A stretch of DNA of 64,000 nt from Strigamia acuminata (Eukaryota; Arthropoda; Chilopoda; Geophilomorpha; Linotaeniidae). Shown here one piece after another: positions 11,546-25,700 of this stretch. The notes under the pieces are model-generated. The model ran no database searches and was not told where the DNA came from. It worked only from the letters and a program-made list of their open reading frames with translations. The stretch lies in contig OX442315.1 of NCBI GenBank assembly GCA_949358305.1, positions 37,536,427 through 37,600,426 of the forward strand, read 5' to 3'. Position 1 is the first letter of the stretch; each line of letters opens with the position of its first letter. A program made the position numbers and the translations under genes.

Positions 11546-12802
11546 GTTTAACCTATCATGCTAGCGTACAAGCTTGATACAGGAGACGGTTGAATGACAA
11601 TAAGATTTAGTAACGGACAATGGAAAGAAACACGGCCGCCATTTTGAAGGTCAACATTTGCGCATGTGCACAGCTGTCTAATTTTATTACACTGCGAACT
11701 GAGAAAAACTAATCGAACAATAATATTCTTTCGAAAAAAGTGTTTTAAACCAATCTTACCATTTCCGAACTGGTCCAAAGTGAGAATTAGATTTTGTTTA
11801 AATTTAGAGACAGTTTGTATACCGTAAACTTGTGTATTCCGCCACCCGAGCGCGCTGACGACACTTTTAAGGCTAAACCACAATAGTAAAAGGGGAATGA
11901 GCTAAACTATTAACCCTATTAACAACCTAAAAAATCCCCTACCCAAGCAACCAGGATCATTTTTGACTCAACGCTCAAATTTTTTTCCCAAAAATCTATG
12001 AAAATGATTCAACAGTGGAACCTCGTTATAACGAATCGCGAAAAGCGAATTTTTGATTTAACGAAGTGTTAAAAATGACTTGATTGGCCAGCCATAGAAA
12101 ATCCATGATAAATATTTTTGATATAACCAATTAAAAAAAAAAAAACCGAATTATTTTTTTTACCCACAAACCCTTGTTATAACGAATTTTGATCACATGA
12201 CTCAAAATTGATGTCCTTATTATATTAAAACTGCTTAACCGGATAGCAATTTTTGGGCAAACAAGTTGAGCATTTTTAATGCCAATGTGTCAGAAGATTT
12301 GATTTTTAAATTAATAAAATTAAAAATCTTATATTGACAAATACGGTAATAGCTGCGTTCGGAATTTTGGACTAGGAATGAATTTTTTGGGCCTAAACTT
12401 AAATTTTTGGTCAAAAATATTAATTTTTTTGTCACCCCTGGATCAGCCAGTAGTTCACATGATCGGCTACATAATGGAATGGGCTACAAAACTTAATTGG
12501 TACGAAAATAAATACTAAAAATTACTCCGTACAAAATTACAGTTTACAATACTTGTACAGATTTCAAGAAGTTTAACTTCTACCCTGTGGTCTTTAGGAG
12601 AAATTCTTTTTTTTAGATATCAATGGTACTTCTGAAGTGTCTTAGGGTGGCAAATGTCTAAATCTACAATATGATCTATGAAGTGAAGTGAAGTGCGTTA
12701 GTTATTTCAATTAGGACAACCGATTATTCATTCCCAATAAATAAACGAGATATTCTTATTCTTTGGTTAAAAAACGTTTTTGTGCAAGAAACATGTTTCG
12801 AA
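11546..12802. other. Intergenic space between SPT5 start and RBFOX 3' end
   Basis: This 1.26 kb must contain the SPT5 promoter. I see no convincing TATA box or other core element. A pogo/Tigger-like repeat occupies about 12013-12190; the rest is AT-rich without coding signal. Confidence 0.5.
12013..12190. mobile_element. Partial pogo/Tigger-like repeat
   Basis: It begins CAGTGGAACCTCGTTATAAC, the style of terminal repeat used by pogo-type elements. A second GTTATAACGAATTTTGATC lies near 12177-12195. The right terminus is not intact. A relative is at 52887-53013. Confidence 0.45.
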
Positions 12803-13657
12803 TTTATTTGCTTAATACATGAAAACATAAGACATGGTACAACACTGAAATATAACAATTCTAACTAAAATTAGGATTAAAGGCAAAGAAATAAAAACAT
12901 TATATAAAAAAATAATAAACAAATATAGCAAAAAGTAATCTTCATGTTAATTTTCGTGGAAGACCCGAAACTATGTCAAACAAAGTAATTTGTCTTGACG
13001 TACCGGAAATAATTTAATTTTTTTTAAATCTTTGGTTTAATTTAAAATAATAAAATAAAAACTGTGCAAGACAGTATCAGCTATGTTTTTGTTAAATTTG
13101 AGCCATTCACAAATACTGTGCACTCTTTGGTTAAAAAAACAAAAACAAAAACAAAAAACCCACGTGGCAAGTAAAATTACTCTTTCAAGACTAGTAGTAA
13201 GCAGACAACTCTGAATTATAAAATCAATCAAACATACCAATTACATTAAATGAAAAACAACTAATACAATAAAAAAATAGCTGCCAATCAAGTAATCAGT
13301 TTCTTTCCACAGCTGTCTAAAAATTTTTTTTAAAAAAATGCCTTTTTCTATTCACTTTACTGCAAAAATAAAAGCAAAAATAAAAATTACTGTGTACATT
13401 TGATAAAACATTCATTATTTAAAATTATTGATATCTTATGAAAAACAAAATAATTTGAGAGAAAGGAAATACAAACTAAAATAATATTCTTGAGAAAAAT
13501 GCTTAAATTGGACAATGAGATATTAAATAAATATCAATACTAATGCACACAATCCTTTCAAAATAACACACAAGAATTCCATTGAATTTTCTATTTGAGT
13601 TAAAAATCGAAAAAATAAAATTAAATACAAGTGTATAAATAACAATATAATCAAGAA

Positions 13658-13697
<40 letters not shown>

Positions 13698-15109
13698 TAC
13701 TACTTGATAAGAAAACAACAAATTTAAAAAAGCAGCCAAATGTTGGTGCAATTCAATGACTTAAAAAATTTTAATTTCATTTTAGAATAAATAAAATAGT
13801 CAAAGGATGTACACAATGCTTCAATTGATGAGTGAGCAAAAAGAGATTCAAATAACATAAATTAGCTACACATTTTTGTCAGTATAACTTACTATAGGAT
13901 TACAAGTTGGTTAATATTAAACATCACTTTTTGTCAAATATAATACAAAACCATTAATGAGTATAACTTCAAAAATAAAATGAGTTGAAAAAATTTGAAC
14001 TGGTATACCAAAAGATAGATCTAGCTACAACTCAACTTACTCAGAACACAAGATATCAGTGGCACTTTATTAACATGGACTCACTGGGCACTCACTCGCC
14101 TAAGCTAAGCCCACGATTTAATTCTAGGGCACCCACATTCAACTCCATCAGTTTAGCAAAAATAAGAATAAAACATAATCAAAAAATGTAGCAAGTTTGT
14201 GCCCCCAAGCGTAATGCTGTGCCACTCTAAGTTAACCACCTCAAATTCAGTCAGTCCCCCTTCGAAACAAAAAAATACATTCCTAAAACTCAAAACAGTT
14301 GTAAAACTCAAAGCCAACCATAAAATTGAAAATTGAAATTGAAATTGATATGCATTACAAACAATACAATTGAATAAGCCTTAAAAACTGTGAGTTTTAG
14401 GAAGACATGAACATAGATCAAATTACACAAAGGTAGGCAGAGATATGTATTTGAAATTGTATGTATTTGAAATTTTATATATGGGACATTTTATTGGATA
14501 GAGAAGTGCAGAAAGATGATAACCACAAAACTTATCCATCTAAGTTAAATAAATTATGGTTTATATAACATTGCACATTTTTGTTGTCGTCTTATGCATT
14601 TTACAGTCAACAAAATTAGAGAGATTCAAGTTGAAAAATAAAATAGAAACAAGTCTATCTCACTCATAAAAAGTAAAAAAAAAAAATAATAATAATAATA
14701 ATATTAAAACTCAGTTTGTATAAACCTCAGCTGCCTTTCGCAATTTTTTTCTTCTTCTAAATTTGCAAACTCATTCTTTAAAATCATCTTACCGGTATGC
14801 ATACTCAAATAAAGTTAAACTCGTGAAAATTGGGATAAATACTGAAGAAATGATTCATGTATGCAACATCTAATACACAAAAAACAAAACCTTTTTTAAA
14901 TATATATATAATTTTTCTTTTTTTAAAATAAGAAATTTAAAGAAAGTGATGATATATGGATGGGTGAGGTTTGGCATCGTATTTTTTTTTATAAATTAAT
15001 AATCAAAGAAAACTGTCTCAGTGAGTCATTATTTCTCCCAAATGTCAAGTCTTCTATTTTGGTCGTACCAATGCTGTCAATGAGCAACGTGCATCAATGG
15101 GAAGTTTCT
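12803..15109 (-). other. Probable RBFOX 3' untranslated region
   Basis: Downstream of the RBFOX stop codon there is no further coding signal. A - strand AATAAA at 12808-12803 could end the transcript, giving a 3' UTR of about 2.3 kb. Long 3' UTRs are normal for this family. An (AAT)n tract lies at 13660-13696. The extent is inferred; transcript data would fix it. Confidence 0.4.
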
Positions 15110-18100
15110 TCAATAAGGAGCAAATCGGTTGTAGCTGCCCCGATATACTGCAGCCTAAAATACAAACAAGTAGTGAGTAATACATTCATTTTATTAGTAA
15201 GTGCTTTTGGTTTCTAAAAAATTTAGAATTCATAAAGAATCATTCACCCAATTCTTTTTTTTGCAGGATTTTGAATTTTTGATTCTGTTTTTACATAATT
15301 TATTTTGATTGAACACTATTTTCTATACATTCAAAAGTCGTATATTTGGTGTTTGTATGTAATTAGCTTTTTTGTCTTTTTACGTAACAAAACAAAATCA
15401 CCAACATTTACAAAACGACTTTTGTAACACATTCCGAACATTAAGATTTCGGAACTGATTGCTGTCATCAATCAATTCATTTCAGCACAACTCGGTACAC
15501 CAACACGTCACTTTATCAGTACTACACACACTAATTCGAAATGGGAATGCACCAAACCATTAGAGGGTAACGGAAACTCTGTCTGGTCTGGATGGGTATT
15601 GCTATATTACAGAAAAGCAGAAATCAGATGAAATAAATCTACAGGAAATGTGAGAACTGGAAGAAAACTTGCAGTGCACAACTAACTAACTAACTCAGTA
15701 CCGGCTACAAGTTAATTCAGAGCACAGCCACCAGTTGATGCACCTTGTCATCAGGATGACAAGCCAATTCAACCTGAAAAGCCAATTCGACTCATTCAGG
15801 CTATTCTAGAGGCTGAGGTAAAGGAGCAGGGGCGGATCTACATCAGGGCAAATAGGGATTGAGCCCAGGGCCCCTAAACTCTAGGGGTCCCCCCAAGACA
15901 CAACATAATGTACTAGTATGTTATGTTTTAAGAAGCAACAGAACGTGTAAGTGTAAAAATAATATCAGTTTTTGTGTTATTTGACATCCTTTGGCGTCTT
16001 TTTGACTTTTTTTACGTCATTGAGCATCTTTGATGTCATTTGGTGGTTTCCGGAACGGAAACTGCTGTATTTACGTCAAACCAAAAAAAACCTCAAGCCC
16101 AGGGCCCCCCAAAAGCAAGATCCGCCCCTGTAAAGGAGGTAATGTCAAAGGAAACTAAAAAATTGCAACAATTGGAATGAGAAACGTTGGAGAGTAATCG
16201 GTTTTTATATGATAGAATCACAGGATGATGCTGTTCACAAGCGAAGAGAAGAGAAGAGAAGAAAAGAAAAGAGAAGAAAATTTAAGTAATTTATGCGATA
16301 AGAAAACAATACTTGCAGATGGGACATTTAAAAGAGAAATTTAAAATTGTTCAAGCAGTTGTATACACTGCACTGCCAAGTGGGTAAGTCTGCCCAAGCA
16401 AATTGTGCCCGTTGTGTACTGCTTAATGGAGAACAAGAGTGAAACTGCTTGGGTGATGCTGTTCGGAAAGATGAAAAGCATAATTCAAGATTTGTTTGGG
16501 CTAGATTTGGATAAAACCCCAATTCTTCGATATTGGCGCTCTGAATGCAGCGAGAGAGAGAAGTGACCCGAACTGGTGTGTTTTTTCCACCTGGCACAAA
16601 GTGGGTTTTGCCTGCTCGCTTCAACAGTTAAGTACTGTATGCAGATAAGGAGTTGAGCGTGCTAGTTAGAGCTAGAACTAGAACTAGAGCGGCAGTTAGC
16701 TGCCCTATCTTATAGTTCTTGCCCTGCTCTTGCTCTAACCCCTATCCGCGAGAGAAATTCCAGAAGCATACTACTTGTACTCTGTAGTACTGTACGATTA
16801 AAACTAAAACCTTTGTTTGGCCCAGATGCAGCTGGCTTTTTGGAATGGTGTGAATGGAGGGGATTTTCGTAGCCCCGGCATGCGGACGACAGACTTATGG
16901 AGTTGACACCTTCTGAACAGTGCTGGCCAATAAATGAATGCGGTCGAGTCATGGCACTTCTGCCTTATTTAATATTAATAGTTTAATGATGCAATAGCAA
17001 GCCATGTTGGCCTCTTTTGCATGCTCGTGGCAAGCAGACACTGAGCAAATCTCTCAAACCAAACCTCTCAAAAGCCCACGAAGACTCGCCTAAAACAGCG
17101 TGAGCTAAATCTGAGCACTGAGCAGCTTAATCAGGAATTACAACTTTTTTTTGCTAATTTCTATTACATTTGTTGCTTGAAATAAAGAACTTTTAAAACT
17201 CAAACTTTTTCCTTTTTCCTCTTTTTTTGAAGTTATGTTAGCGTTAGCTGTGACTCCGTGAGGCCGTCACAGCTAAAGTGACTGCTCGCTAAAATGAAAT
17301 CACTACAGTGAACCTACAAATACCGTATTTTACCGAATAAGAGTCGCCCTCGAATTGTAGCCGCCCTCGAATAGTAGCCGCGGCCGAGATAAGCGACTTG
17401 ATATAAGAGCCGCGGCTATATACGTTCAATGAACGTAATAGTAAGATATTTGTCACTATTTAAAATAAGAGCCGCCCCCGAATTGGAGCCGCCCCCGAAT
17501 TAAAGCCGCAGCTCAAAGTGGCAGTTTTGAATAAGAGCCGCGGCTCTTATTTGGTAAAATACGGTAGTTCGTTTTTCTTACAGTAGCTGCATTCAAAAAC
17601 TAAAATATTTTGTGTTTTACTTCAATTTTAAACCAAAAATGACATCATATCCTGTTTAAACCCATGTTAAAACTTAAAATACACTTAAACTAAAATTGTT
17701 ATTTTAATTTTTGAATGCAGCTAGTGTTTTTTCTGGAATTGGATATATATCTATTCTTTGACAATTTAACTTTATATAAAAAGACAATTTGTATTCCAAA
17801 ACTCCCATGTTCTGGATGCTCTGACAAAATGTATTGGCCTTACAGTAGGTATAAATTATACCGACAAGTTAATACAGATAACATTGGTAACATAGTGAAG
17901 CTGTGGAGTATGCTTACATTGCTTAATCATTTTTAAATGAATAAAATGTATGATGAGGAGTTAGAATAGCAACACTCAAAAGAGCGACGTTAAAATCGCA
18001 ATAGCGAACGATCTACAGAGCGACGAACACAATAGCTACTCGCACTGTATGTTGTCATCACCTCTGTACTTATTATTGTTCCCAAAATAATTCATGTTGA

Positions 18101-19732
18101 ATTCCGCCGTTGAATTTGAACCTCATCCCATTTTAACACTCAAGCTCACATAAGCTTAAAATGAAACGGTAATGGGAACTAGATTACCTCAAAAAGAACG
18201 ATAATGGCTGGTAACTACCGTAGTTACTTTTTTTAGATAAATAACTACCGTATAACCGTAACTACCGGTAGTTACCACTTTGCAGTAACACATGCAACCC
18301 TGATTCTTGGTTTTAATTGAAGTTCAATTCGATTACAACTGTTTATTTGAATCGAAGAAGAGTTGTTGCTATTGCCAAGCGTTCTCGCCCTCGCAACCGA
18401 TAAGATTGAACGCACCTATTGTTTAGAGTAACATCAGAGAATTTGTGGCAGGTACTTTTCCCTTATAAAAACTCCCGTTAAGTCTATAAGTATAGTGGAA
18501 AACTTATAACTCTACCGGAGCTGACACTATAACTGAAAATAGCGTAGCCAATCTGGTAGTTTTCCACTATTTACGTCACTAACTAAAAATCTGGATTAGC
18601 ATTGACCTGTTTCGCCGCCATTTTGAATTCTCCGCTTCATTCACGCGTGGAGCACATGTTACGGTACGGTTTATCTAATTGTTTGTGCTTTAAATTCTTG
18701 TAAATTCACAATAATAACATTGCAGCATTGTATTCCAACAGTTAAAAACAGGAATTCTCTCTTTTTAAAGGCTTTTATTTAACTTACCTTGAACGTTTGT
18801 GTGTGTGTGTGTGTGTGTGGGGGGGGGGGGGGTTTCAACGTCCGATCACGTGACCCGAAAAGTAACTTTTTAGAACCGCAGCGCCACCTGGCGGAACCCG
18901 TGCGCTTTAATGGATGCCAAAATGTTCTCTAATACTCCGTAGTTGTTTTGTATTACGATATGCAATAGTGTTTCCACCTTGTGGCAGCGAGCAGCAATAA
19001 TGAGCAGCTATTAATTCAACTAATGTAAATAATAAATTTTGTGCAAATTCTTTAGCCGCAGCGTGGTTATACTACGGTATGCGCATTCATACAGTCATTC
19101 AAACTTGTTTGTACTTGTATTTATGACTTAATGAATGCAATGTGTTTACTCTCTTTGCATTCAAGATGATTAACTCACCCCATATCCTGCAACAGGTCCG
19201 ATTCCATGTCCAAGGTATGGATCAGCATATTCTCGACCATACCTAAGTAGGTATGCGGACAGGTCAGTCTTTGTAGTAGCAGGGTTTGGAACTAATACGG
19301 AACTTTAGTGGTGAATAAAAAGAAACAAACCAAACAAATTAACCAAAATGCTATGGTAGTAACTGTTATGCCAAAATAAGTTACAAATTAAAATTAAAAC
19401 TTAACTTAGAAAAACTAAATAAAAGCATTAAAATGTAAAAAAAGAAAAGAAAAAAAAGAGATAAATTTTAAACAGTTTTGAAAAACATGCAGCAATTAAC
19501 TAATCTGCATGCATTACAATTGGGTAAAATTAGCAAATGCACATTTAAATGTTTGAAATACATGTATAGTGCTTTTTTTCTATGATTACACGTTCATGCA
19601 ACCAAATGCAAAAAACCAAGCAACCACCAAGTTCCAATTGAATTAAAAACTAAAGAGGAAAATTTCCTGGTCATAAATAAATGCAATTTAAAAGTAATAC
19701 TGTATGTTAAAAAAAATTAAAAATTTAGTGCC

Positions 19733-19770
<38 letters not shown>

Positions 19771-22700
19771 AAAATGACTGCATTTATTCATATGGACCGA
19801 GCATAATTTTATTTTTCGTAGAAATTAGGTAACGTAAATAAATTGAAATACGTTACACTTTCTAATGAGATTTGTTTAATTGTCATAACTTACCCTGCAA
19901 CAGTTGCATAAGAGGCAACAGGCTGAGCCGCAGCAGCCGCCGCTGTATAGGCCCTGGCCGCAGCTGCTGTATAACCAGCAGCGGCAGCTGCATAACCAGC
20001 TTGAGGGGACACAAACTATAATAAAAATCAATGGTATCAAGCTTGTTAAGTTACGCTTTCACAAAGTACAAAATAAAATAAAATACAAAATACCGGTAGT
20101 TGATTGCAAGCTTACCTGAAGTTGATACCTGTCAGCACCAGCATGGGCTAAGAAGGGATCATAATACACACCCCTGAAATCATAGTTAAAATTTCCATTA
20201 ACAATACAAGTAAAATATTCCACATTGCAGAGTGTCTCTCTCTGTCTATTCTTCTATCGAGTTTGTTAAAAAAAATATGCTCTTAAAAATATTTGATACA
20301 AATGTGGAGGTACACATTTCATCTTATTTTGTGACAGTGCCCTTTTGACAATTTTGCACTAACAAGTAAGTGACGTGAGTTCCATTAATCGCACGCGTAA
20401 TCGGAAAAACACTAACAACTAAAAATGTAAAAATCACAAACACAATAAAAATTAAAAAGGTAGATTTTGCAATTTTGGCAAAAGATTTTTCGTTTTGGCA
20501 AACTCAAAAGAAAATAGAGGTGCCCAAATTCAATCTAACTTAAGCTTATGTTCTAAGCTCTCAAATAACTCAAATAACAAATGCGCCAAAACATTCGTGC
20601 CACAGAAAAGCTGGAAATCGCAAGAAACGACCATGTCAAACAAACATTATTAGAAACCTTGGACGAGCTAGAACATTTAGCTCATTTCATTTACCCCGGC
20701 CCGGTAGTCTCGGCTATGTCAAAACATTTCCTTGGTTCTGGTTTTAAGATTGGTTGGGTATAATTAGAAGCAAACCATTTGCATGGTCGGTAACTTAAAT
20801 CACGTGGTGACCATCAACAGAATCGCACAAATGCAAATTCATGCAATTGAATTAAGGCAAGCTAAGTTCACATGTGTTCAACTACGTCGCGTCACCAACG
20901 TTCTGATTTCGTGCGAGTTGAAATCTTTCAACTTCAAATGCACGTTCACAATGCAACGAAAATGTGGACAATGAAAAAATGGATGGAAAATACTAGTAGA
21001 AAAAGTTTTTAAAAATCAAGTAATAAAAATACTAAATAAATAAGTTAAATAAATAAATAAATGAATAAATAAATAAATAAATTTCTTTTTTAAACTTGGC
21101 TTTGAATAACCACATTTATCTCCGCATTGCAAGGAACATGTGTCTCGCATGTGAACACATGTTTTGTGCATTGCTGCATTTACAACGTTTACAACGCAGA
21201 CGCAGCAATGCACAAGATGGTGTGTTATAATTACACGTCGTGCATGCACTTTGAAGCTGACTGATGCGGAAACGCATGAATGTAAACTTAGCTCTAGGAA
21301 GCATGATTAATACAAAATCGCAAACTTTCAAAATTGTATGTTTGAAAAGATCGAAATAAACCTTCAGAGAAACTCACAATTTACATTCAAAAGTTTGTTT
21401 AAATATAAATATCTGCAAATTTAAAATTGTAGTCAAACATGCTGTTGTTTAAATCAGTTCTAACTACGTACACGCTTCATCATTGGATCAATTGTGTTCA
21501 AGTTCTGAGTAAGCTTGCATTCAGTTGAGTCTGACAAAAAAAATCAGTTCAGTTCAATTTTATTTTCGAGGAAAACTGTTCTGAATTCATGCTTAGACCG
21601 AACTAACTTAACTCTCGAAGGCTTAAGGGTAAAATGTACCATATAAGGCATTACGCGTTTCAGGACAAATTTCAGGACGATTCAAGGGGGCCATTTAGTT
21701 TATTGTTATAGCTCGCAACTAATTTTATAGAGGGTGCAATATGTAAACAATACTAATAAAGAAGTTTGAACCATCTGATGGTGGTTTTAAACACTACTGG
21801 TAAAAGCCAAAACCTGTTGACTGAAGTGCTCTTTACTAATGCGTCAAAAGCCAGCTTAAAAGTTATGCTGGAGCTTTAAGGGGCAGACAATTTCAATTCA
21901 GAATAATTAATTAAATAAGTAAACAATGACTGTAAAGTTTGTTATCATATAAACATACCGGTAGTAAAAAATTTTCAGCAAAATAAATGAGTAGGAAAAA
22001 AATTTTCCTATTCAAGAAAGTGGTTGTCTCTAGACTCTAAATGCTTATAGACTTAGGCCTCCGAGGGTTAATGGGTAGAACACCTGTCATGGAAAGGAGG
22101 ACCTAGGGTTCCGATTTAACATTCCCTGGACTCCAAGCCAATTTGTTTTTTGCAAATATAAATGTTTTCGTAAATAGTAGGGTTGTGAGGTTATTTTTTT
22201 TGGTAAGTGCGGTGTGGTTAGGTATACCGCAAAAACAACATAAAACTGCAACAAAACGCATAGCCGCAAAAACTCCAAAATTCAAGAAAATAAACCTAAA
22301 AACTCCAAAATTCAAAAAGAAAAAAATAAAAAAAAATAAAATAAAATTTGCAGATTTGCGGTTTTCTGCGGTTTGCAGTTAATCGTGTAGCGGTTTTTTT
22401 TTTTTTTTTTTTTTTTATAAAAACCGCAGTGTGATTTTAGAAATAAAAAAATCGCGGTGCGATATTTCGCACTCGTGAACAATCCTAGTTCGTAGCCCTA
22501 CTTCCGTTACAAAGTAGGATCACGGATCTTCAATAAACATTGTTTAAATGTTGTGCCCAGGCCCACCCATTGCAACTGAATGTAGACTATATCAGTTATA
22601 AAGTTAGGTCAAGGCAACCCAGCCGAGCAGTTTAAATATGTTGTTAAAAATGCTTTTTAGTCAAAATGACTTTTTGAATGCAACTATCGGTAATGTTTAA

Positions 22701-25700
22701 AATTGCAGTTTACCGGTAAACTGCAATTCCTTGTTTTACATTGTGACAAAAAGCAGACTGAATCATTTGCAACTTTTGAAGGAGTCTATTGCTTATAACA
22801 AGTCTTAATTGAAATCTCCATGTTCTAATCCATGACTAAAATTTCCATGCTTCAAAGTACACTGGTTCGTCAAAATCATAAACTCACCCTAAAAATATGA
22901 AATAAACCATGACCACAGCCACTAATTATTTTGATCTGTACGTATAAACACATTTTCCATTTTCAACTAGATACAATTATTTTTATACTGCATTTCTTCG
23001 ATTCTAAGGTGCCATCGATTGTAAGACTCACCCTCCATTTTAGAAATGTTTATTTGGTAAAAACTGTGAAGTTAGAATGGAAAAAATATGGTAATAACAA
23101 AAATAATACAAAATTTATGTTTTGACCCTGACCAAAATTGTAAATTCAAACTCAAAATACCAAATTGATATGAAGTAAAACTACAGTAATCATTATTTAA
23201 AATTACTTCAAACATCTTGTTTGGGTTTGATTCTACAAGTATCAACTATAAAAGAATTTTTTCCCAAGCTTTTGTCAGTGCTAGGCTCATCTGTTGTCTT
23301 TTACTGACGACCTTTAGCATAAACTTGCAAACTAATCGCCCCCAAACATGTTCCACTGGATTTAAGCCTGGACTTTTTGATGGTCAGGCCATCAAACCAA
23401 TTTTGTGTGATTAAACCAGGCTTCTGCAAGGTTTGAGACATGAATTGGTGCGTTATCTTGTTGGTAGATGAAACCCCGAACAGCTGACCATAATGCAAAA
23501 GTTGATCATTCATCTTCTTCTGAGCTGAACAATATCTGTCTTCCCAAGAGCTGAAAAGCCACACCAAATCATTATAGAACCTCCATGTTGTTGTCTGCTC
23601 ATTTGAATCTCTAATATATCAGTCTGCATTTTGTGTCATGCAGTCAGCTCAGATTTTTGCTTAAGTTTTGCAAACATGTGCAAGTTCACAGCCCCTTGGA
23701 AATGTTTGTACAATGCTGTTGTGATGCCATCAGTAAGTTTAGTGATTGACTTAAACAGACTAAAAATTGAGCAGTTTGATGTAATCAGGCTTTAATCCAT
23801 GCAAATTATTTTACGTGAGTTTATAATTTTGGCTGCATTTTATATTATTTTTGTTATTATAAAACAATTTTATCCAGTTGATGTGTTTATTTTGTGCATT
23901 CATGGCCGCCGCGTGCGGATATGCAGGTTGTGCTCTGCACAAAGGCAGTAGGCACCTGACCAGGAACCACATCTTCAGGCAACAAGGGGGCGCCGAAATA
24001 CAACCTGAACAAAGGCGCATCTCACCCAGGGGTAAGCATTAATAACAACACATACAGATCTAAACAATTGGTCGATGTGGTCATGGTTTATTTCACATTT
24101 TTAGGATGAGTTTATAATTTTGACCACCAGTGGAAGCTCGGAATTCTTTTTTCCACACTCCAAAACGTGTGCAACAGCTGAAACGTCAAAATGACAAATG
24201 CGTAAGACGCCATTTCACAATAATTTCTAGCAAATACGAGCTCAAATTATGCCTCGAATTTATCCCAAAATATACAACTTGGTGAGTTATTTCATACAAA
24301 ACCGTTGGTGTTCAGTTCCATCAAAGTAAGATGAAATTTTGATTCAACTAGGAACATCTCAATGTCTCGAATCAAACAATTTGTTACCTTTTTCCTTCAA
24401 CGTTTTAGTTGTCAAAACAAAAACAAATAAACCCATTAAATTGATGTTTACATTTTATTTCAATTTGTTCATCTCTTTTTTTTTTTTTTTGCATACATGC
24501 AATGAATGAATTGAGTCTACTTTTTATATATTTTTATATGCTCAAAGATGGAAACACAAGGGAGTGGGTAAATTTAAAAGCTTGCTTTTACTTGAAAAAG
24601 CCGCTAAAAACTCGCCCGCTTGAGAAAACACAAGCTTGCGTTTTTATTCAAAGCTTTGTTTTGACTGACAAGTGAGTTGGATTTACCAGCTTCAAGCTTG
24701 CTGGTGTTTTGGTCATGTGACTTTGACAGCCAATCAGAATCGTGAGGCAATTCTTGGAGGAGATTTTGGCGAGAATTTCTGGCAGCTACCTATAAAAAGC
24801 TAGCTTGAGTTTGCCAGTTAATCTGGTAAGGTCAAGTGGGCTGGTCAAGTGAGCTTGTAAATGACTCCCTCTCTAAACTTTACTAGCAAGCTTTGGAATT
24901 TTACCCGCTCCCTTATGTTTCCGCCTTTAGAGTAGAATAAATTAATTGAATGTATGCTTAAACACGGATTTGGAAATTTCCATGTTTATGCGCGGAATTA
25001 GTTTATTCCGCACGGAGAAAACGAATACTGCATTTAGTTATTCAGCACCATGTAAAACGACCCTTCTGAAGTTAGATCAAAAAAACTTTTAATTAAGCTT
25101 AAGCTTAATTTACATTAAAAATTAAAAATGATTTGTCAAATGCATCTATTTTTTTGTTGGAGATATTGTTCAGTGCATCATCATCAGTTGGCACTCCCTT
25201 GTATTTGCATATATATACAGTATATATATATATATATTGCATATATGTACAGTATATATATATCCCGCCATCTATAAAAATTCCTAACAAATTAAGTAAA
25301 AAATTTGTAGAACTTGCAGTTCATAATTAGAATACAGTAACACTTCCGCCACGCCCCGAATATAACAGAATAGAAGGGTTGTTATTCCAATACAACACCA
25401 TTCTGTTTGTTCTACTCTGTATAGTATTGCATATTTTTAATAAAACTTCTGAAATTTTGTGAAAGTGATTAAAAATTTGTCTACCTTTCCAGGAACTTGA
25501 GCAAGACAGAAGACGAACAACTATAAAAATATTAAAAATAAATTTATTATTGTAATTTAAATTTGGCCTTTATTTTTAATATTTTTATAGATTGTCCATT
25601 TACTTTTTAATTTCAGAAGTATCATTAAAAGTAATTTAACACAATGGTGTGAGACATGGATTGGTGCGTTATCTTTCTGGCAGATGAAAATTCCCTGCCC

